A DNA stretch of 38,304 nt from Acidobacteriaceae bacterium (GTDB lineage Bacteria > Acidobacteriota > Terriglobia > Terriglobales > Acidobacteriaceae): positions 2,310 to 40,613 of the forward strand of contig PLJN01000100.1 of assembly GCA_003140235.1 (NCBI GenBank). The letters are read 5' to 3'. This document shows, piece after piece, positions 6,237 to 14,660 of this stretch. Made by a program: the position numbers and the translations under genes. How positions within the stretch are numbered: the first letter of the stretch is position 1; each line of letters starts with the position of its first letter. Below the pieces are notes generated by a model. The model was not told the DNA's origin and made no database searches. It was given only the letters and a program-made list of their open reading frames with translations.

Positions 6237-9056
6237 ATGCTGACTATTTCCAAACCGCTCAGTTCCGGCCAGGCGCAGTCGTACCACCGTCAGGAGTTTT
6301 CCAACTCCCAGGACAACTATTACACCGAAGGTGAAAAGGTGCCCGGCGAGTGGCACGGAAAGCTGGCGGCCAAGTGGGCATTGAAAGGCGAGGTACAGGA
6401 AGAGCATTTTGGCCGTCTTGCCGATGGCCAGCACCCGCATAGTGGTGTTCAGCTTGTGCGGCATCGTGCGCCGCATGAGTATGTCAATGAACGGGGCGGA
6501 ACCGTCCGCACGATGGAGCACCGCGCCGGGTGGGATGCCACTTTCAGCGCACCCAAAAGCGTTTCTCTGACCGCCCTGGTCGGAGGTGATGAACGGGTCC
6601 GCGCGGCCCATCGAGAGAGTGTCAACGTTGCACTGAATGAACTGGAAAGGTACGTTCAAGCCCGCATCGGCGGCAATCATACGCCGGAAACAACTGGCAA
6701 GTGGGCAGCCGCCAAATTTGAGCATGACAGCAGCCGGCCGGTAAACGGTTATGCTGCCCCACAACTCCACACTCACGTTGTGTTCTTCAATGTCACCGAA
6801 CGCGACAACGGAGACACGCGCGCCCTGCAACCCCAGGAGCTTTATCGTTCCCAGCACTATGGAACCGCCGTGTATCGGGCAGAACTTGCGTTGCGATTGA
6901 AACAGCTACGGTACGAGATCGAGCCGGGAGTCAATGGCGCGCCGGAGATAAAAGGCTATACGCGGGAATATCTGGAAGGCAGCAGCCCGCGCAGCCAGCA
7001 AATCAAAGAACATCTGGCCCAGCAAGGACTCAATGGTCCCGAAGCAGCAGAGATTGCAGCCCACCGCACGCGCGACGCAAAGCTGGACATTTCCCACGAG
7101 GAGATGCAGCAACGGCATCGACAGATGGCCGAAGAACACGGCAACCAACCTCAGAGAGTCGTCAGCGAGGCCCAGGCCCGCGTGCAACAGACGGAAGAAG
7201 CAAGCCGGGAACACCAGCCTGAAAGAGCAATTGACCAAGCGTTAAATTACGCCAACGCCAAGAACTTCGAACGCGAGGCTGTGACAGACGAACGCGATCT
7301 GTTCCAGGATGCGCTCAAACGTTCCATGGGTGAAGCCTCACTTGAACAATTGCGCTCACAGTTTGCTGCCCGCATAGCACAAGGTGAATTGATCCAAGTC
7401 GCGAACCCGACCGGAGCGCCAGGGCGGGCATTCACCACCGCTGAGATGATCGAACTGGAACGCGAGAACATCAGCTTTATGCGCGGCGGGCAGAACCAGC
7501 ATTCGGCATTGGCATCGTTCGGAACTCGCCGCGAGATTGGGAGTGAGTATATGCATCTGAGCAACAGCCAGCGGGCAGCGGTCGAAGAAATTCTCAGCAG
7601 CTGCGACCAAATCACCGCCCTTGAGGGCGTGGCCGGAGCAGGCAAGACGACTTCCCTGGCAGCGATTCGAGATGCGGCCGAGCGAGAAGGCTACCAGGTC
7701 GAAGGCTTTGCGCCCACATCGAGGGCGGCGCAGAAGCTACAAGAGGCGGGCATCGAGTCACACACTTTGCAGCACCATCTTGCACGGGGCACTCGGGACG
7801 AGGATGCTGGAAGGCATTTGTATGTGTTGGACGAATCCAGTCTTGCCAGCACCAGACAGATAAATGACTTCTTCAATCGCTTAGGGGAGCATGACCGCGT
7901 GCTGCTGGTCGGAGACGTGCGCCAGCACGAGGCGGTAGATGCCGGAAGACCCTATCAGCAACTACAAGAAGCAGGAATGCGGACAGCTCGCCTGGATGAA
8001 ATCGTGCGTCAGAAAGACCCGGCACTCAGAGAAGCCGTGGAACAGCTTGCCCGCGGCGAGGTGGGCGCGGCAGTCGAAAACCTTGACCGCCAGGGCCGCG
8101 TGCACCAGATCGAAACCCGAGATGAACGGTTGACGGAGATGGCGGCAGAATACGGCCGTCAGCCCGAAGGGACATTGGTTGTATCGCCGGATAACCAATC
8201 GCGCCGCGAGTTGAATGCTCTCATACACCTTGAGATGCAGCAGCGCGGTCACGTCAAAGACGAAGAACACACCATTCGGACTCTCGAAGCGCGGAACGAG
8301 ATGACAGGAGCAGATCGAGCATGGGCCATGCAGTATCAAGTTGGCGACGTACTGCGTTATTCGAAAGGCAGCAGGGTTACAGGCATTCAAGCCGGAGAAT
8401 ATACCAAGGTTGACCACACAGACGGCGGGAGAAACCTCATCACCGTTGAACGTGCAAACGGTGAGCAGGTAACTTACGATCCCCGTCGGCTGCAAGGCGT
8501 GGCTGTGTACCGGGAGAGTGAACGCGAGTTTTCCGAAGGTGACCGGACACAGTTCACCGCGCCATCCAAAGAGCTGCATGTCGCCAACCGGGAGTTGGGG
8601 ACTATCGAGAGCATTCGGGAAAGCGGCGCAATCGCGATCCGCACCGACTCCGGGCGAGTGGTTGAATTCAACATCGAAGACCACCCGCACCTTGATTATG
8701 GTTATGCCGTCACCAGCCACAGCAGCCAGGGACAGACTGCGGACCGCGTATTGATTCACGCCGACACCGAAGAAGGAGAGCAGCTTGTCAACAGCCGAAT
8801 GGCTTATGTCTCTGTTTCCCGTGGGCGATATGACGCGCAGATTTACACCAACGACAAATCAGAGTTGGCGCACGACCTTGGGCGCGAGGTCTCGCAGAGC
8901 ACCGCCTTAAGGCCAGGCCACGAGCACCACCAGAATGCAGAGCAGGACACTGGCGCTGTATCCACCGCTCATGATGTCGGACAAGAACATGGCGGCATGA
9001 CGCCATCCGAAGGCCGCTCTGAAGGAGCAGGCCAGGGACAAGACATGGGCGAGTAG
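6237..9056 (+). CDS. MobF-family relaxase-helicase (TrwC/TraI-like)
   Basis: This 939-residue conjugative relaxase nicks oriT and unwinds the transferred strand. The N-terminal relaxase domain (about residues 1-300) has a tyrosine pair (Y28, Y29), the family motif WDATFSAPKSVS, and the metal-binding histidine motif QLHTHVVF (H178, H180). The C-terminal half is a superfamily 1 helicase: Walker A GVAGAGKTTS (464-473), Walker B-like LYVLDESSL, VLLVGDVRQ, and late motifs TSHSSQGQTADRV and AYVSVSRG. Length is close to TrwC (966) and far shorter than F TraI. The ATG at 6237 follows a GAGGA ribosome binding site and gives the usual relaxase start. The last 70 or so residues are a polar tail rich in His, Gln and Glu. 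Confidence 0.93.
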   Translation: MLTISKPLSSGQAQSYHRQEFSNSQDNYYTEGEKVPGEWHGKLAAKWALKGEVQEEHFGRLADGQHPHSGVQLVRHRAPHEYVNERGGTVRTMEHRAGWDATFSAPKSVSLTALVGGDERVRAAHRESVNVALNELERYVQARIGGNHTPETTGKWAAAKFEHDSSRPVNGYAAPQLHTHVVFFNVTERDNGDTRALQPQELYRSQHYGTAVYRAELALRLKQLRYEIEPGVNGAPEIKGYTREYLEGSSPRSQQIKEHLAQQGLNGPEAAEIAAHRTRDAKLDISHEEMQQRHRQMAEEHGNQPQRVVSEAQARVQQTEEASREHQPERAIDQALNYANAKNFEREAVTDERDLFQDALKRSMGEASLEQLRSQFAARIAQGELIQVANPTGAPGRAFTTAEMIELERENISFMRGGQNQHSALASFGTRREIGSEYMHLSNSQRAAVEEILSSCDQITALEGVAGAGKTTSLAAIRDAAEREGYQVEGFAPTSRAAQKLQEAGIESHTLQHHLARGTRDEDAGRHLYVLDESSLASTRQINDFFNRLGEHDRVLLVGDVRQHEAVDAGRPYQQLQEAGMRTARLDEIVRQKDPALREAVEQLARGEVGAAVENLDRQGRVHQIETRDERLTEMAAEYGRQPEGTLVVSPDNQSRRELNALIHLEMQQRGHVKDEEHTIRTLEARNEMTGADRAWAMQYQVGDVLRYSKGSRVTGIQAGEYTKVDHTDGGRNLITVERANGEQVTYDPRRLQGVAVYRESEREFSEGDRTQFTAPSKELHVANRELGTIESIRESGAIAIRTDSGRVVEFNIEDHPHLDYGYAVTSHSSQGQTADRVLIHADTEEGEQLVNSRMAYVSVSRGRYDAQIYTNDKSELAHDLGREVSQSTALRPGHEHHQNAEQDTGAVSTAHDVGQEHGGMTPSEGRSEGAGQGQDMGE

Positions 9057-9089
9057 CAGGTATTTGAGATCAGGAGCAGGTACAAGAAA

Positions 9090-9341
9090 ATGACACGGGC
9101 AAAAGAAGCTGACCGAGACTCTGGACTACCGCAGTTAGTGAACACGCGACGGGCCGCCGAAATTCTTGGGCGTTCAGCAGCCACACTCAAGCGCTGGCGT
9201 TATGAAGGTGTCGGGCCGAATTGGATAGAAATCGAGGGCCGCGTTAGTTATGATGTGGCTGTTCTTCTTGAGTTCATCAGGAAGAGCACACGAGTTGCTT
9301 CCGTGCGGGCTGCAAGGGAGGAATCTCGTGAAGCTGTTTAA
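9090..9341 (+). CDS. Excisionase-like helix-turn-helix protein
   Basis: This 83-residue protein centres on a MerR/HTH_17-type DNA-binding domain (VNTRRAAEILGRSAATLKRW, then RYEGVGPNWIEIEGRVSYD), which forms a winged helix as in excisionases. It begins 33 bases after the relaxase gene, with GGAG/CAGG upstream. Its 3' end overlaps the integrase start by 14 bases, so the two are co-expressed. The position directly before a tyrosine integrase supports a role as recombination directionality factor. A plain transcriptional regulator is the alternative. Confidence 0.75.
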   Translation: MTRAKEADRDSGLPQLVNTRRAAEILGRSAATLKRWRYEGVGPNWIEIEGRVSYDVAVLLEFIRKSTRVASVRAAREESREAV

Positions 9342-10362
9342 GAAGAAGAAATCGAAGTTTTACTGGTACGACTTCACGATACGCGGAGAACGCTACCGTG
9401 GATCGACCGAAGAAACCAAGGAGGCCAGGGCCGGCAAGATTGCTGGTCTCAAATTAGCAGCCGCCTTGGAAGGAACCGACCCGCTGGACAGGAAGGCCCC
9501 AGCTTTGCGGGAGTATTCGACAAAGTTTTTAGAGTGGGTTAAAACTGCCCGGCTGGAAGGTCAAACGCAACGCTACTACCGAAACGGTTGGAGACTCTTG
9601 AAAACGACCTCAATCGCTGGCATGAGAATGGATCGCATTACAGCGGATGCCGCCGAAGCCTTGCGCTTTCCCGGCTCCCCCGCCAATGCCAACAACGCTC
9701 TTCGTACTCTGCGCCGGATGCTGCACAAGGCGAAGGAGTCGAAGCTGCTCATGCTGGCTCCGGAGTTCAAACTTTTCAAGGAGGAAGGGCGTTCGCTGCG
9801 CTTGGACGATGAAGCCGAACGCAAACTCTTATCTGTTGCCGAACAACCACTCAAAGACATCATCGTCGTGATGCGCGATACCGGCATGAGAAACGTTCGT
9901 GAACTCTATCGCTTGCGTGTCGAAAACATTGACTTTGACAACCGTGTGATCTTCAACCCGAACAGCAAGACCTCCAGAGGCAGAAGGTTCATTCCCATCG
10001 GCAACCGGGTAACAGAAATTCTGAAGGGCCGGTGTGCGGGACGCGGCGAGGGCTGGGTCTTCCAGTCAGTTCGCAAGGGCAAACACATCGGTGCCGCCCT
10101 TGTGAACCGGCAATGGGGGAAAGCCCGCACAGCGGCAGGATTGCCCGAGAACTTGGTTCTGTACTGCGCCCGGCATGATTTTGGAACTTATGTCATGCGC
10201 AGGACAGGCAATCTCAAAGCTGTAATGGACACCATGGGACACACGGACGTGAAAATTGCTTTGACCTATCAACACCCGGAACTGGACATTGTGCGTGACG
10301 CAATTGACTCACGGCACACTTTACGGCACACCGGGGAAACCATTAACCAGGCAAGTGCTTGA
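9328..10362 (+). CDS. Tyrosine recombinase integrase
   Basis: This 344-residue phage-type integrase has an arm-binding-like basic N-terminus (MKLFKKKKSKFYWYDF), a core-binding domain (about residues 55-145) and a catalytic domain. Catalytic residues can be placed: Arg in TGMRNVREL (R188), Lys in NSKTSRGRR (K214), Arg in YCARHDFGT (R282), His in MGHTDVK (H305) and Tyr in TYQHPE (Y314). The first His of the HxxR box is Tyr here, a common variation. The GTG at 9328 is chosen for the GGGAGG just upstream and because it yields a natural N-terminus. A longer frame from 9250 overlaps the excisionase gene entirely out of frame. The tRNA fragment 45 bases downstream is its likely attachment site. Confidence 0.9.
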   Translation: MKLFKKKKSKFYWYDFTIRGERYRGSTEETKEARAGKIAGLKLAAALEGTDPLDRKAPALREYSTKFLEWVKTARLEGQTQRYYRNGWRLLKTTSIAGMRMDRITADAAEALRFPGSPANANNALRTLRRMLHKAKESKLLMLAPEFKLFKEEGRSLRLDDEAERKLLSVAEQPLKDIIVVMRDTGMRNVRELYRLRVENIDFDNRVIFNPNSKTSRGRRFIPIGNRVTEILKGRCAGRGEGWVFQSVRKGKHIGAALVNRQWGKARTAAGLPENLVLYCARHDFGTYVMRRTGNLKAVMDTMGHTDVKIALTYQHPELDIVRDAIDSRHTLRHTGETINQASA

Positions 10363-10406
10363 TTCTTCGCCAGTAACCAGGGATTTTCTGATTCAAGCAG
10401 CGTTAA

Positions 10407-10450
10407 CTCTGAATCAGCATATCGGGGTTCGAATCCCTGGGGGGCAGCCA
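10407..10450 (+). other. tRNA-Gln(CUG) 3' fragment, element attachment site
   Basis: The sequence reads as a tRNA from the anticodon loop to CCA: loop CTCTGAA with anticodon CTG, stem strand TCAGC, 4-base variable loop, T stem CGGGG/CCCTG around TTCGAAT, acceptor strand GGGGGCA, discriminator G, then CCA. The A72 end and G73 fit tRNA-Gln. No matching 5' half (TGCCCCC) is present upstream, so this is a remnant left by integration. A 7-bp inverted repeat, CTGATTC (10388-10394) and GAATCAG (10411-10417), straddles the anticodon region, the usual crossover place for tyrosine integrases. Confidence 0.8.
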
Positions 10451-10464
10451 AACCTCAAGCTTGT

Positions 10465-11136
10465 ATGATCAACGACATGCTTCGAACAGGATTCATTAGC
10501 GCCGTCCTCTTCGCCTTGGCACTGGCGAACTCTCCAGAGGTCAGGATCACCGTTGACCGCAACACTGGCAAGGACGCAACGCCGCAGTTCAAGTTCAAGA
10601 GTGCCCCGTCTCCTTCCAAGGGAAATGCGGCCTCTCATGCGAAATTGAAACTTGTCCTCGGCCAGAGAGACCCGGGTGGCGCGGACTTGAGTGCGCTTAC
10701 CGATGGCGCTTTGCCTGTGGATGAAGACCAGCCTGCCGCTAACTTCTTCTTCAATGCCGGCAGTTATGGCGGACGGTTTCGCTTTGACTTCGGTGAGGCC
10801 ATCGAGATCTCCCAGGTCAACACTTACTCCTGGCACTCCAGTTCCCGCGGACCACAGCTCTACAATCTGTTTGCCACTGACGGGAGCGATCCTAAGTTCA
10901 ACCCGGAACCCGACGGCCGCACCGACCCGGCGTCCTGCGGCTGGAAATTGATTGCCACCGTGGACACGCGGCCTAAGCAAGGCGACCCCGGAGGACAGTA
11001 CGGCGTGAGCATCACGGGTTCCACAGGCAAGCTGGGTAAGTTTCGCTACCTGCTCTTCGACGTCGTGCCGACAGAAACTGACGACCCCTGGGGCAACACT
11101 TTTTTTAGCGAAATCGACGTGATTGCCGGCAAGTGA
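10465..11136 (+). CDS. Secreted protein with discoidin (F5/8 type C)-like domain
   Basis: This is a 223-residue protein with an N-terminal signal-like segment (LRTGFISAVLFALALA). From about residue 85 it has the pattern of a carbohydrate-binding jelly-roll: GGRFRFDFGEAIEISQVNTY, then YNLFATDG, GWKLIATVDTR and FRYLLFDV with a closing FSEIDVI. Proteins of this type often accompany secreted glycosidases. It begins only 15 bases after the tRNA remnant and no clear ribosome binding site is visible. The ATG at 10477 is an alternative start. It runs toward the alpha-mannosidase gene with a 53-base gap, so a joint role in glycan capture is reasonable. The domain call is by pattern only. Confidence 0.65.
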   Translation: MINDMLRTGFISAVLFALALANSPEVRITVDRNTGKDATPQFKFKSAPSPSKGNAASHAKLKLVLGQRDPGGADLSALTDGALPVDEDQPAANFFFNAGSYGGRFRFDFGEAIEISQVNTYSWHSSSRGPQLYNLFATDGSDPKFNPEPDGRTDPASCGWKLIATVDTRPKQGDPGGQYGVSITGSTGKLGKFRYLLFDVVPTETDDPWGNTFFSEIDVIAGK

Positions 11137-11189
11137 CTTCTCCGTCACTTCGATCATTTACAATTGCCAACCGCAGGTCACAGTATCCT

Positions 11190-14100
11190 ATGAAATATTC
11201 TGTCCTATCCTGTTTCCTGACGTTGGCTGCTCTGTGCTCGGCGCAGAACCAGCAGAATTCCGCGTCTACCGCCACACCGGATCTCAGCAACACGCCAACA
11301 CTTTATGTCGTCGGCTATGCGCACCTCGATACGCAGTGGCGGTGGGAATATCCGAAAACGATTGGCGAGTATCTTCCCGATACGCTGCATAAGAACTTTG
11401 ATCTCTTTGAGAAGTACCCGCACTACATTTTCAATTTCAGCGGGTCGAACCGCTATCGGATGATGAAGGAGTACTACCCGGTTGATTACGCGAAGCTCCA
11501 GCGCTACGTGGCTGCCGGGCGCTGGTTTCCGGCGGGCTCGTCGGTGGAAGAGAGTGATGTGAACTCGCCTTCCGGGGAATCCATCATTCGCCAGGTGTTG
11601 TACGGAAATGAATTCTTTCGCCGCGAGTTTGGACGCAGCAGCGCCGAGTACATGTTGCCGGACTGCTTCGGTTTTCCCGCGTCGCTACCCAGTTTGCTGG
11701 CCCATGCGGGCATCAGAGGATTTTCGACGCAGAAGCTTACATGGCATTCTTCAGCGCCGGTAGGCGGGCGGGATTCGCCGGAGCGAACTCCGCTCGGAAT
11801 TCCCTTCAATGTAGGCTTCTGGACCGGTCCCGACGGCAAGGGAATAATTGCGGCGCTCAATCCGGGCAGCTACGGAGGCAATGTTGCTTACGACCTAAGC
11901 AAGAGCGACCCGCACAACAGCGCGCGCGATTACGTAGACTGGCCGAAGCGAATCGACGTGAACGGAAGAGCCAGCGGCGTGTTCACCGATTATCACTACT
12001 ACGGCACGGGTGATATCGGCGGTTCGCCGGGTGAATCGTCCGTCAATTTCATGGAAACTATCGTGAGCAAGAGCAAGATACCACTTTCGCTCAAGAGCGG
12101 AACACCGGACTCTGCGACGAATCACGAAGTACAAATGGGCGACGGCCCGCTGCGTGTTGTGTCTTCCACAGCAGAACAGATGTTCCTCGACATTACACCG
12201 GCCCAGGTGGCCCGTCTTCCTCGCTACAGCGGCGATCTCGAGTTGATTGAACACTCCGCCGGATCACTTACATCGCAGGCGTACCGAAAGCGCTGGAACC
12301 GCAAGAATGAATTGTTGGCCGAAGCGGCTGAGCGGGCTTCCCTGATTGCGCTGCAAACTGGCGGCCGCAACTATCCCCAAGAACGTCTCAACCGGGCCTG
12401 GACGCTGGTGCTGGGCGGACAGTTTCACGACATCATGGCGGGCACTGCCACACCGCTTGCAAATAAATACTCCTGGAACGACGACGTCTTGGCCATGAAC
12501 CAGTTCGCATCTGTGCTGACCAGCGCCACGGAATCGGTTGCGTCGGCGCTCGATACTCAGGGCAAGGGCCTGCCGGTTGTGGTCTACAACCCGCTCAACA
12601 TCGAGCGCGAAGACGTGGTCGAAGCGGCAGTGACTTTTCCGGGCGCCATTCCTTACGGTATCCGCGTCTACGGCCCTGATGGAAAAACTGTGCTCTCACA
12701 ATCACACGTCGAGGGCAGAGAGGCGAGAGTTCTCTTCCTGGCAAGAGTTCCTGCGGTTGGCTATGCCGTTTACGACGTGCAGGCGAACCCGACTCCCATG
12801 AATGACGACAGCGAACCCGACTTGAGCGTGACTGAGTCAGGACTGGAGAATTCGCGCTACCGCATTCGTCTCGACACAAATGGCGATGTTGCGAGTATTT
12901 TTGACCGATCCGTCAACAAAGAGCTGCTTTCCGCTCCGGCACGACTGGCCTTGCAAACGGAAAAGCCGCACGACTGGCCTGCATGGAATATGGATTGGAC
13001 CGACCAGCAGAAGCCGCCGCGCGCTTATGTAGGTGGTCCTACGAAGATGCGTATCGTGGAAAATGGTCCGGTGCGGGTGGCCTTGCAAGTGGAGCGGGAG
13101 ACCGAGGGATCAAGATTTGTGCAAACAATCCGGCTGTCCGCCGGGGATGCCGGTAATCGCGTGGAGTTCGTGAACAGCATTGATTGGAAGACCAGTGAAG
13201 CAGCGCTCAAAGCGACTTTTCCTCTGACCGCTGCCAATCCCGTAGCCACCTACAACTGGGACGTGGGTACCGTTCAGCGGGGCAACAACACTTCCACCAA
13301 GTACGAAGTCGCTTCGCACCAATGGTTCGATCTCACCGATATCAGCGGCGCTTACGGAGTGAGCGTGCTTTCGGATTGCAAATACGGTTCCGACAAGCCT
13401 GATGACAATCTGCTGCGCCTCACTCTGATCTACACGCCTGGGCTGGGTGAAGGCAATGGCCGGTTCTACAGTGACCAGACAACGCAGGATTGGGGTCATC
13501 ATGAATTCATCTATGGACTGGCCGGACACTCGGGCGACTGGCGTAAAGCGCAAACGGATTGGCAGGCGTTGCGGCTCAACCAACCGCTGATTGCTTTTAC
13601 AACATCTGCACATCCTGGCGCACTGGGCAAGAGTTTCTCTTTCATGCGTCTCAGCAACAGCCGTCTGCGTGTTCTCGCGCTGAAGAAGGCCGAGCAGAGC
13701 AATGAAATCATCGTGCGTCTGGTTGAAATGGACGGTCAACCTCAACGGAATGTCCGCATGTCTTTTGCCACCCCCATTTTGGCGGTTCGCGAGGTCAACG
13801 GACAGGAAATGCCGCTGAACACTGACAGTACCAAAGTCCTGAATGGTGCACTGGTGACTTCCTTCGACCCGTATCAGCTTCGCACGTTTGCGGTGAATCT
13901 GGCTCCCGCGCGAACAGCGAGTGCGACGACAAAGTCACAGCCAATTCGGTTGCTGCCATTCAACCGGACGGTGGCAAGCAAAGACGGCACCAGGCCCGTC
14001 GCCGGTTCCAGCGGTTTCGACTCAACGGGCCACACACTGCCCGCCGAGATGTTGCCCACCACGGTCGCCTATGCAGGAATCAACTTCAACCTGATCAGTC

Positions 14101-14633
14101 TGCCGGATGGCTCGCAACTCGCAGTTGTGCCGAAGGGCCAAACGATTCAACTTCCAACGGGTAAATTCACCCGGCTGTATCTGCTTGCTGCATCGGTAGA
14201 CGGCGATCAGAAAGCCGCGTTTCGCGTCGGCGCCACCTCTACCGAATTAACAATTCAGGATTGGAGCGGATTCATCGGGCAGTGGGACGACCGCACATGG
14301 AACAACAAGCAGGAGCAGCTTCCGCCGCGTCCCGGTGCACCAGCGAACGCGCCACCCAGAATCCGCGCCGTGATCGAGTATACGGGGCTCAAGCAAGGAT
14401 TCATCAAGCGGGCGCCGGTGGCTTGGTTTGCTTCGCATCGCCATAATGCCGAGGGCGCGAACGAGCCGTATGTCTACTCTTACTTGTTTGGCTACTCGAT
14501 CGCCATTCCAGCCGGCGTTCGCAGTTTGACGTTGCCTGATAATGACAAAATACGCATTCTGGCGATCACGGCTTCGGACGACAATGCTGAAGTGCGGCCC
14601 GTGCAACCTTTATATGACACGCTGGAACGCTGA
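11190..14633 (+). CDS. Secreted glycoside hydrolase family 38 alpha-mannosidase
   Basis: This 1147-residue enzyme has a signal peptide (MKYSVLSCFLTLAALCSA). The GH38 catalytic domain follows at once with AHLDTQWRW, supplying zinc ligands H45 and D47. PDCFGF (D158) is the expected ligand/nucleophile and GGQFHDIMAGT (H413) the fourth ligand. These match the His-Asp-Asp-His zinc set of the family. The rest (about residues 480-880) is the GH38 C-terminal beta domain, and the last 250 or so residues form an extra beta-rich region. It would release mannose from alpha-mannosides in the periplasm or outside. The ATG at 11190 is chosen because an upstream in-frame start would hide the signal peptide. 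It is followed by a sugar ABC importer on the same strand. Confidence 0.9.
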   Translation: MKYSVLSCFLTLAALCSAQNQQNSASTATPDLSNTPTLYVVGYAHLDTQWRWEYPKTIGEYLPDTLHKNFDLFEKYPHYIFNFSGSNRYRMMKEYYPVDYAKLQRYVAAGRWFPAGSSVEESDVNSPSGESIIRQVLYGNEFFRREFGRSSAEYMLPDCFGFPASLPSLLAHAGIRGFSTQKLTWHSSAPVGGRDSPERTPLGIPFNVGFWTGPDGKGIIAALNPGSYGGNVAYDLSKSDPHNSARDYVDWPKRIDVNGRASGVFTDYHYYGTGDIGGSPGESSVNFMETIVSKSKIPLSLKSGTPDSATNHEVQMGDGPLRVVSSTAEQMFLDITPAQVARLPRYSGDLELIEHSAGSLTSQAYRKRWNRKNELLAEAAERASLIALQTGGRNYPQERLNRAWTLVLGGQFHDIMAGTATPLANKYSWNDDVLAMNQFASVLTSATESVASALDTQGKGLPVVVYNPLNIEREDVVEAAVTFPGAIPYGIRVYGPDGKTVLSQSHVEGREARVLFLARVPAVGYAVYDVQANPTPMNDDSEPDLSVTESGLENSRYRIRLDTNGDVASIFDRSVNKELLSAPARLALQTEKPHDWPAWNMDWTDQQKPPRAYVGGPTKMRIVENGPVRVALQVERETEGSRFVQTIRLSAGDAGNRVEFVNSIDWKTSEAALKATFPLTAANPVATYNWDVGTVQRGNNTSTKYEVASHQWFDLTDISGAYGVSVLSDCKYGSDKPDDNLLRLTLIYTPGLGEGNGRFYSDQTTQDWGHHEFIYGLAGHSGDWRKAQTDWQALRLNQPLIAFTTSAHPGALGKSFSFMRLSNSRLRVLALKKAEQSNEIIVRLVEMDGQPQRNVRMSFATPILAVREVNGQEMPLNTDSTKVLNGALVTSFDPYQLRTFAVNLAPARTASATTKSQPIRLLPFNRTVASKDGTRPVAGSSGFDSTGHTLPAEMLPTTVAYAGINFNLISLPDGSQLAVVPKGQTIQLPTGKFTRLYLLAASVDGDQKAAFRVGATSTELTIQDWSGFIGQWDDRTWNNKQEQLPPRPGAPANAPPRIRAVIEYTGLKQGFIKRAPVAWFASHRHNAEGANEPYVYSYLFGYSIAIPAGVRSLTLPDNDKIRILAITASDDNAEVRPVQPLYDTLER

Positions 14634-14660
14634 ACACACTTACCGTTCATGGGAGATGTT

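Larger units (their letters stand above)
1..10450 (+). mobile_element. Right part of an integrated MobF-type conjugative or mobilizable element
   Basis: An uninterrupted plus-strand set of transfer and integration genes ends in an integrase followed directly by a 3' tRNA fragment. The set is ArdC-like antirestriction protein, MobC-like protein, coupling ATPase, MobF relaxase, excisionase-like protein and tyrosine integrase. The right boundary is placed at the CCA end of the tRNA-Gln remnant (10450). Beyond it lie ordinary chromosomal metabolic genes. The left boundary is not in the window: no second copy of the tRNA segment was seen, and on this geometry the complete tRNA-Gln gene should sit at the left end. 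No VirB/Trb mating-pair-formation genes are visible, so whether the element is self-transmissible is unknown. Confidence 0.8.

Noticed and set aside
5853..6857. Open frame of 334 codons on the minus strand
   Set aside because: It covers the 3' end of the coupling ATPase and the 5' part of the relaxase on the opposite strand. Both are well supported, and the frame has no matching family character.
7962..8759. Open frame of 265 codons on the minus strand
   Set aside because: It is antisense to the helicase part of the relaxase, has no motif of its own, and was judged a shadow.
1..10450. Complete conjugative element with its own secretion channel
   Set aside because: No VirB, Trb or Tra mating-pair genes were seen, so full conjugative ability is not claimed. 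They may lie left of the window.
10414..11157. Open frame of 247 codons on the minus strand
   Set aside because: It runs opposite the discoidin-like gene and into the tRNA remnant. The plus-strand protein has a signal peptide and domain pattern, and this one has neither.
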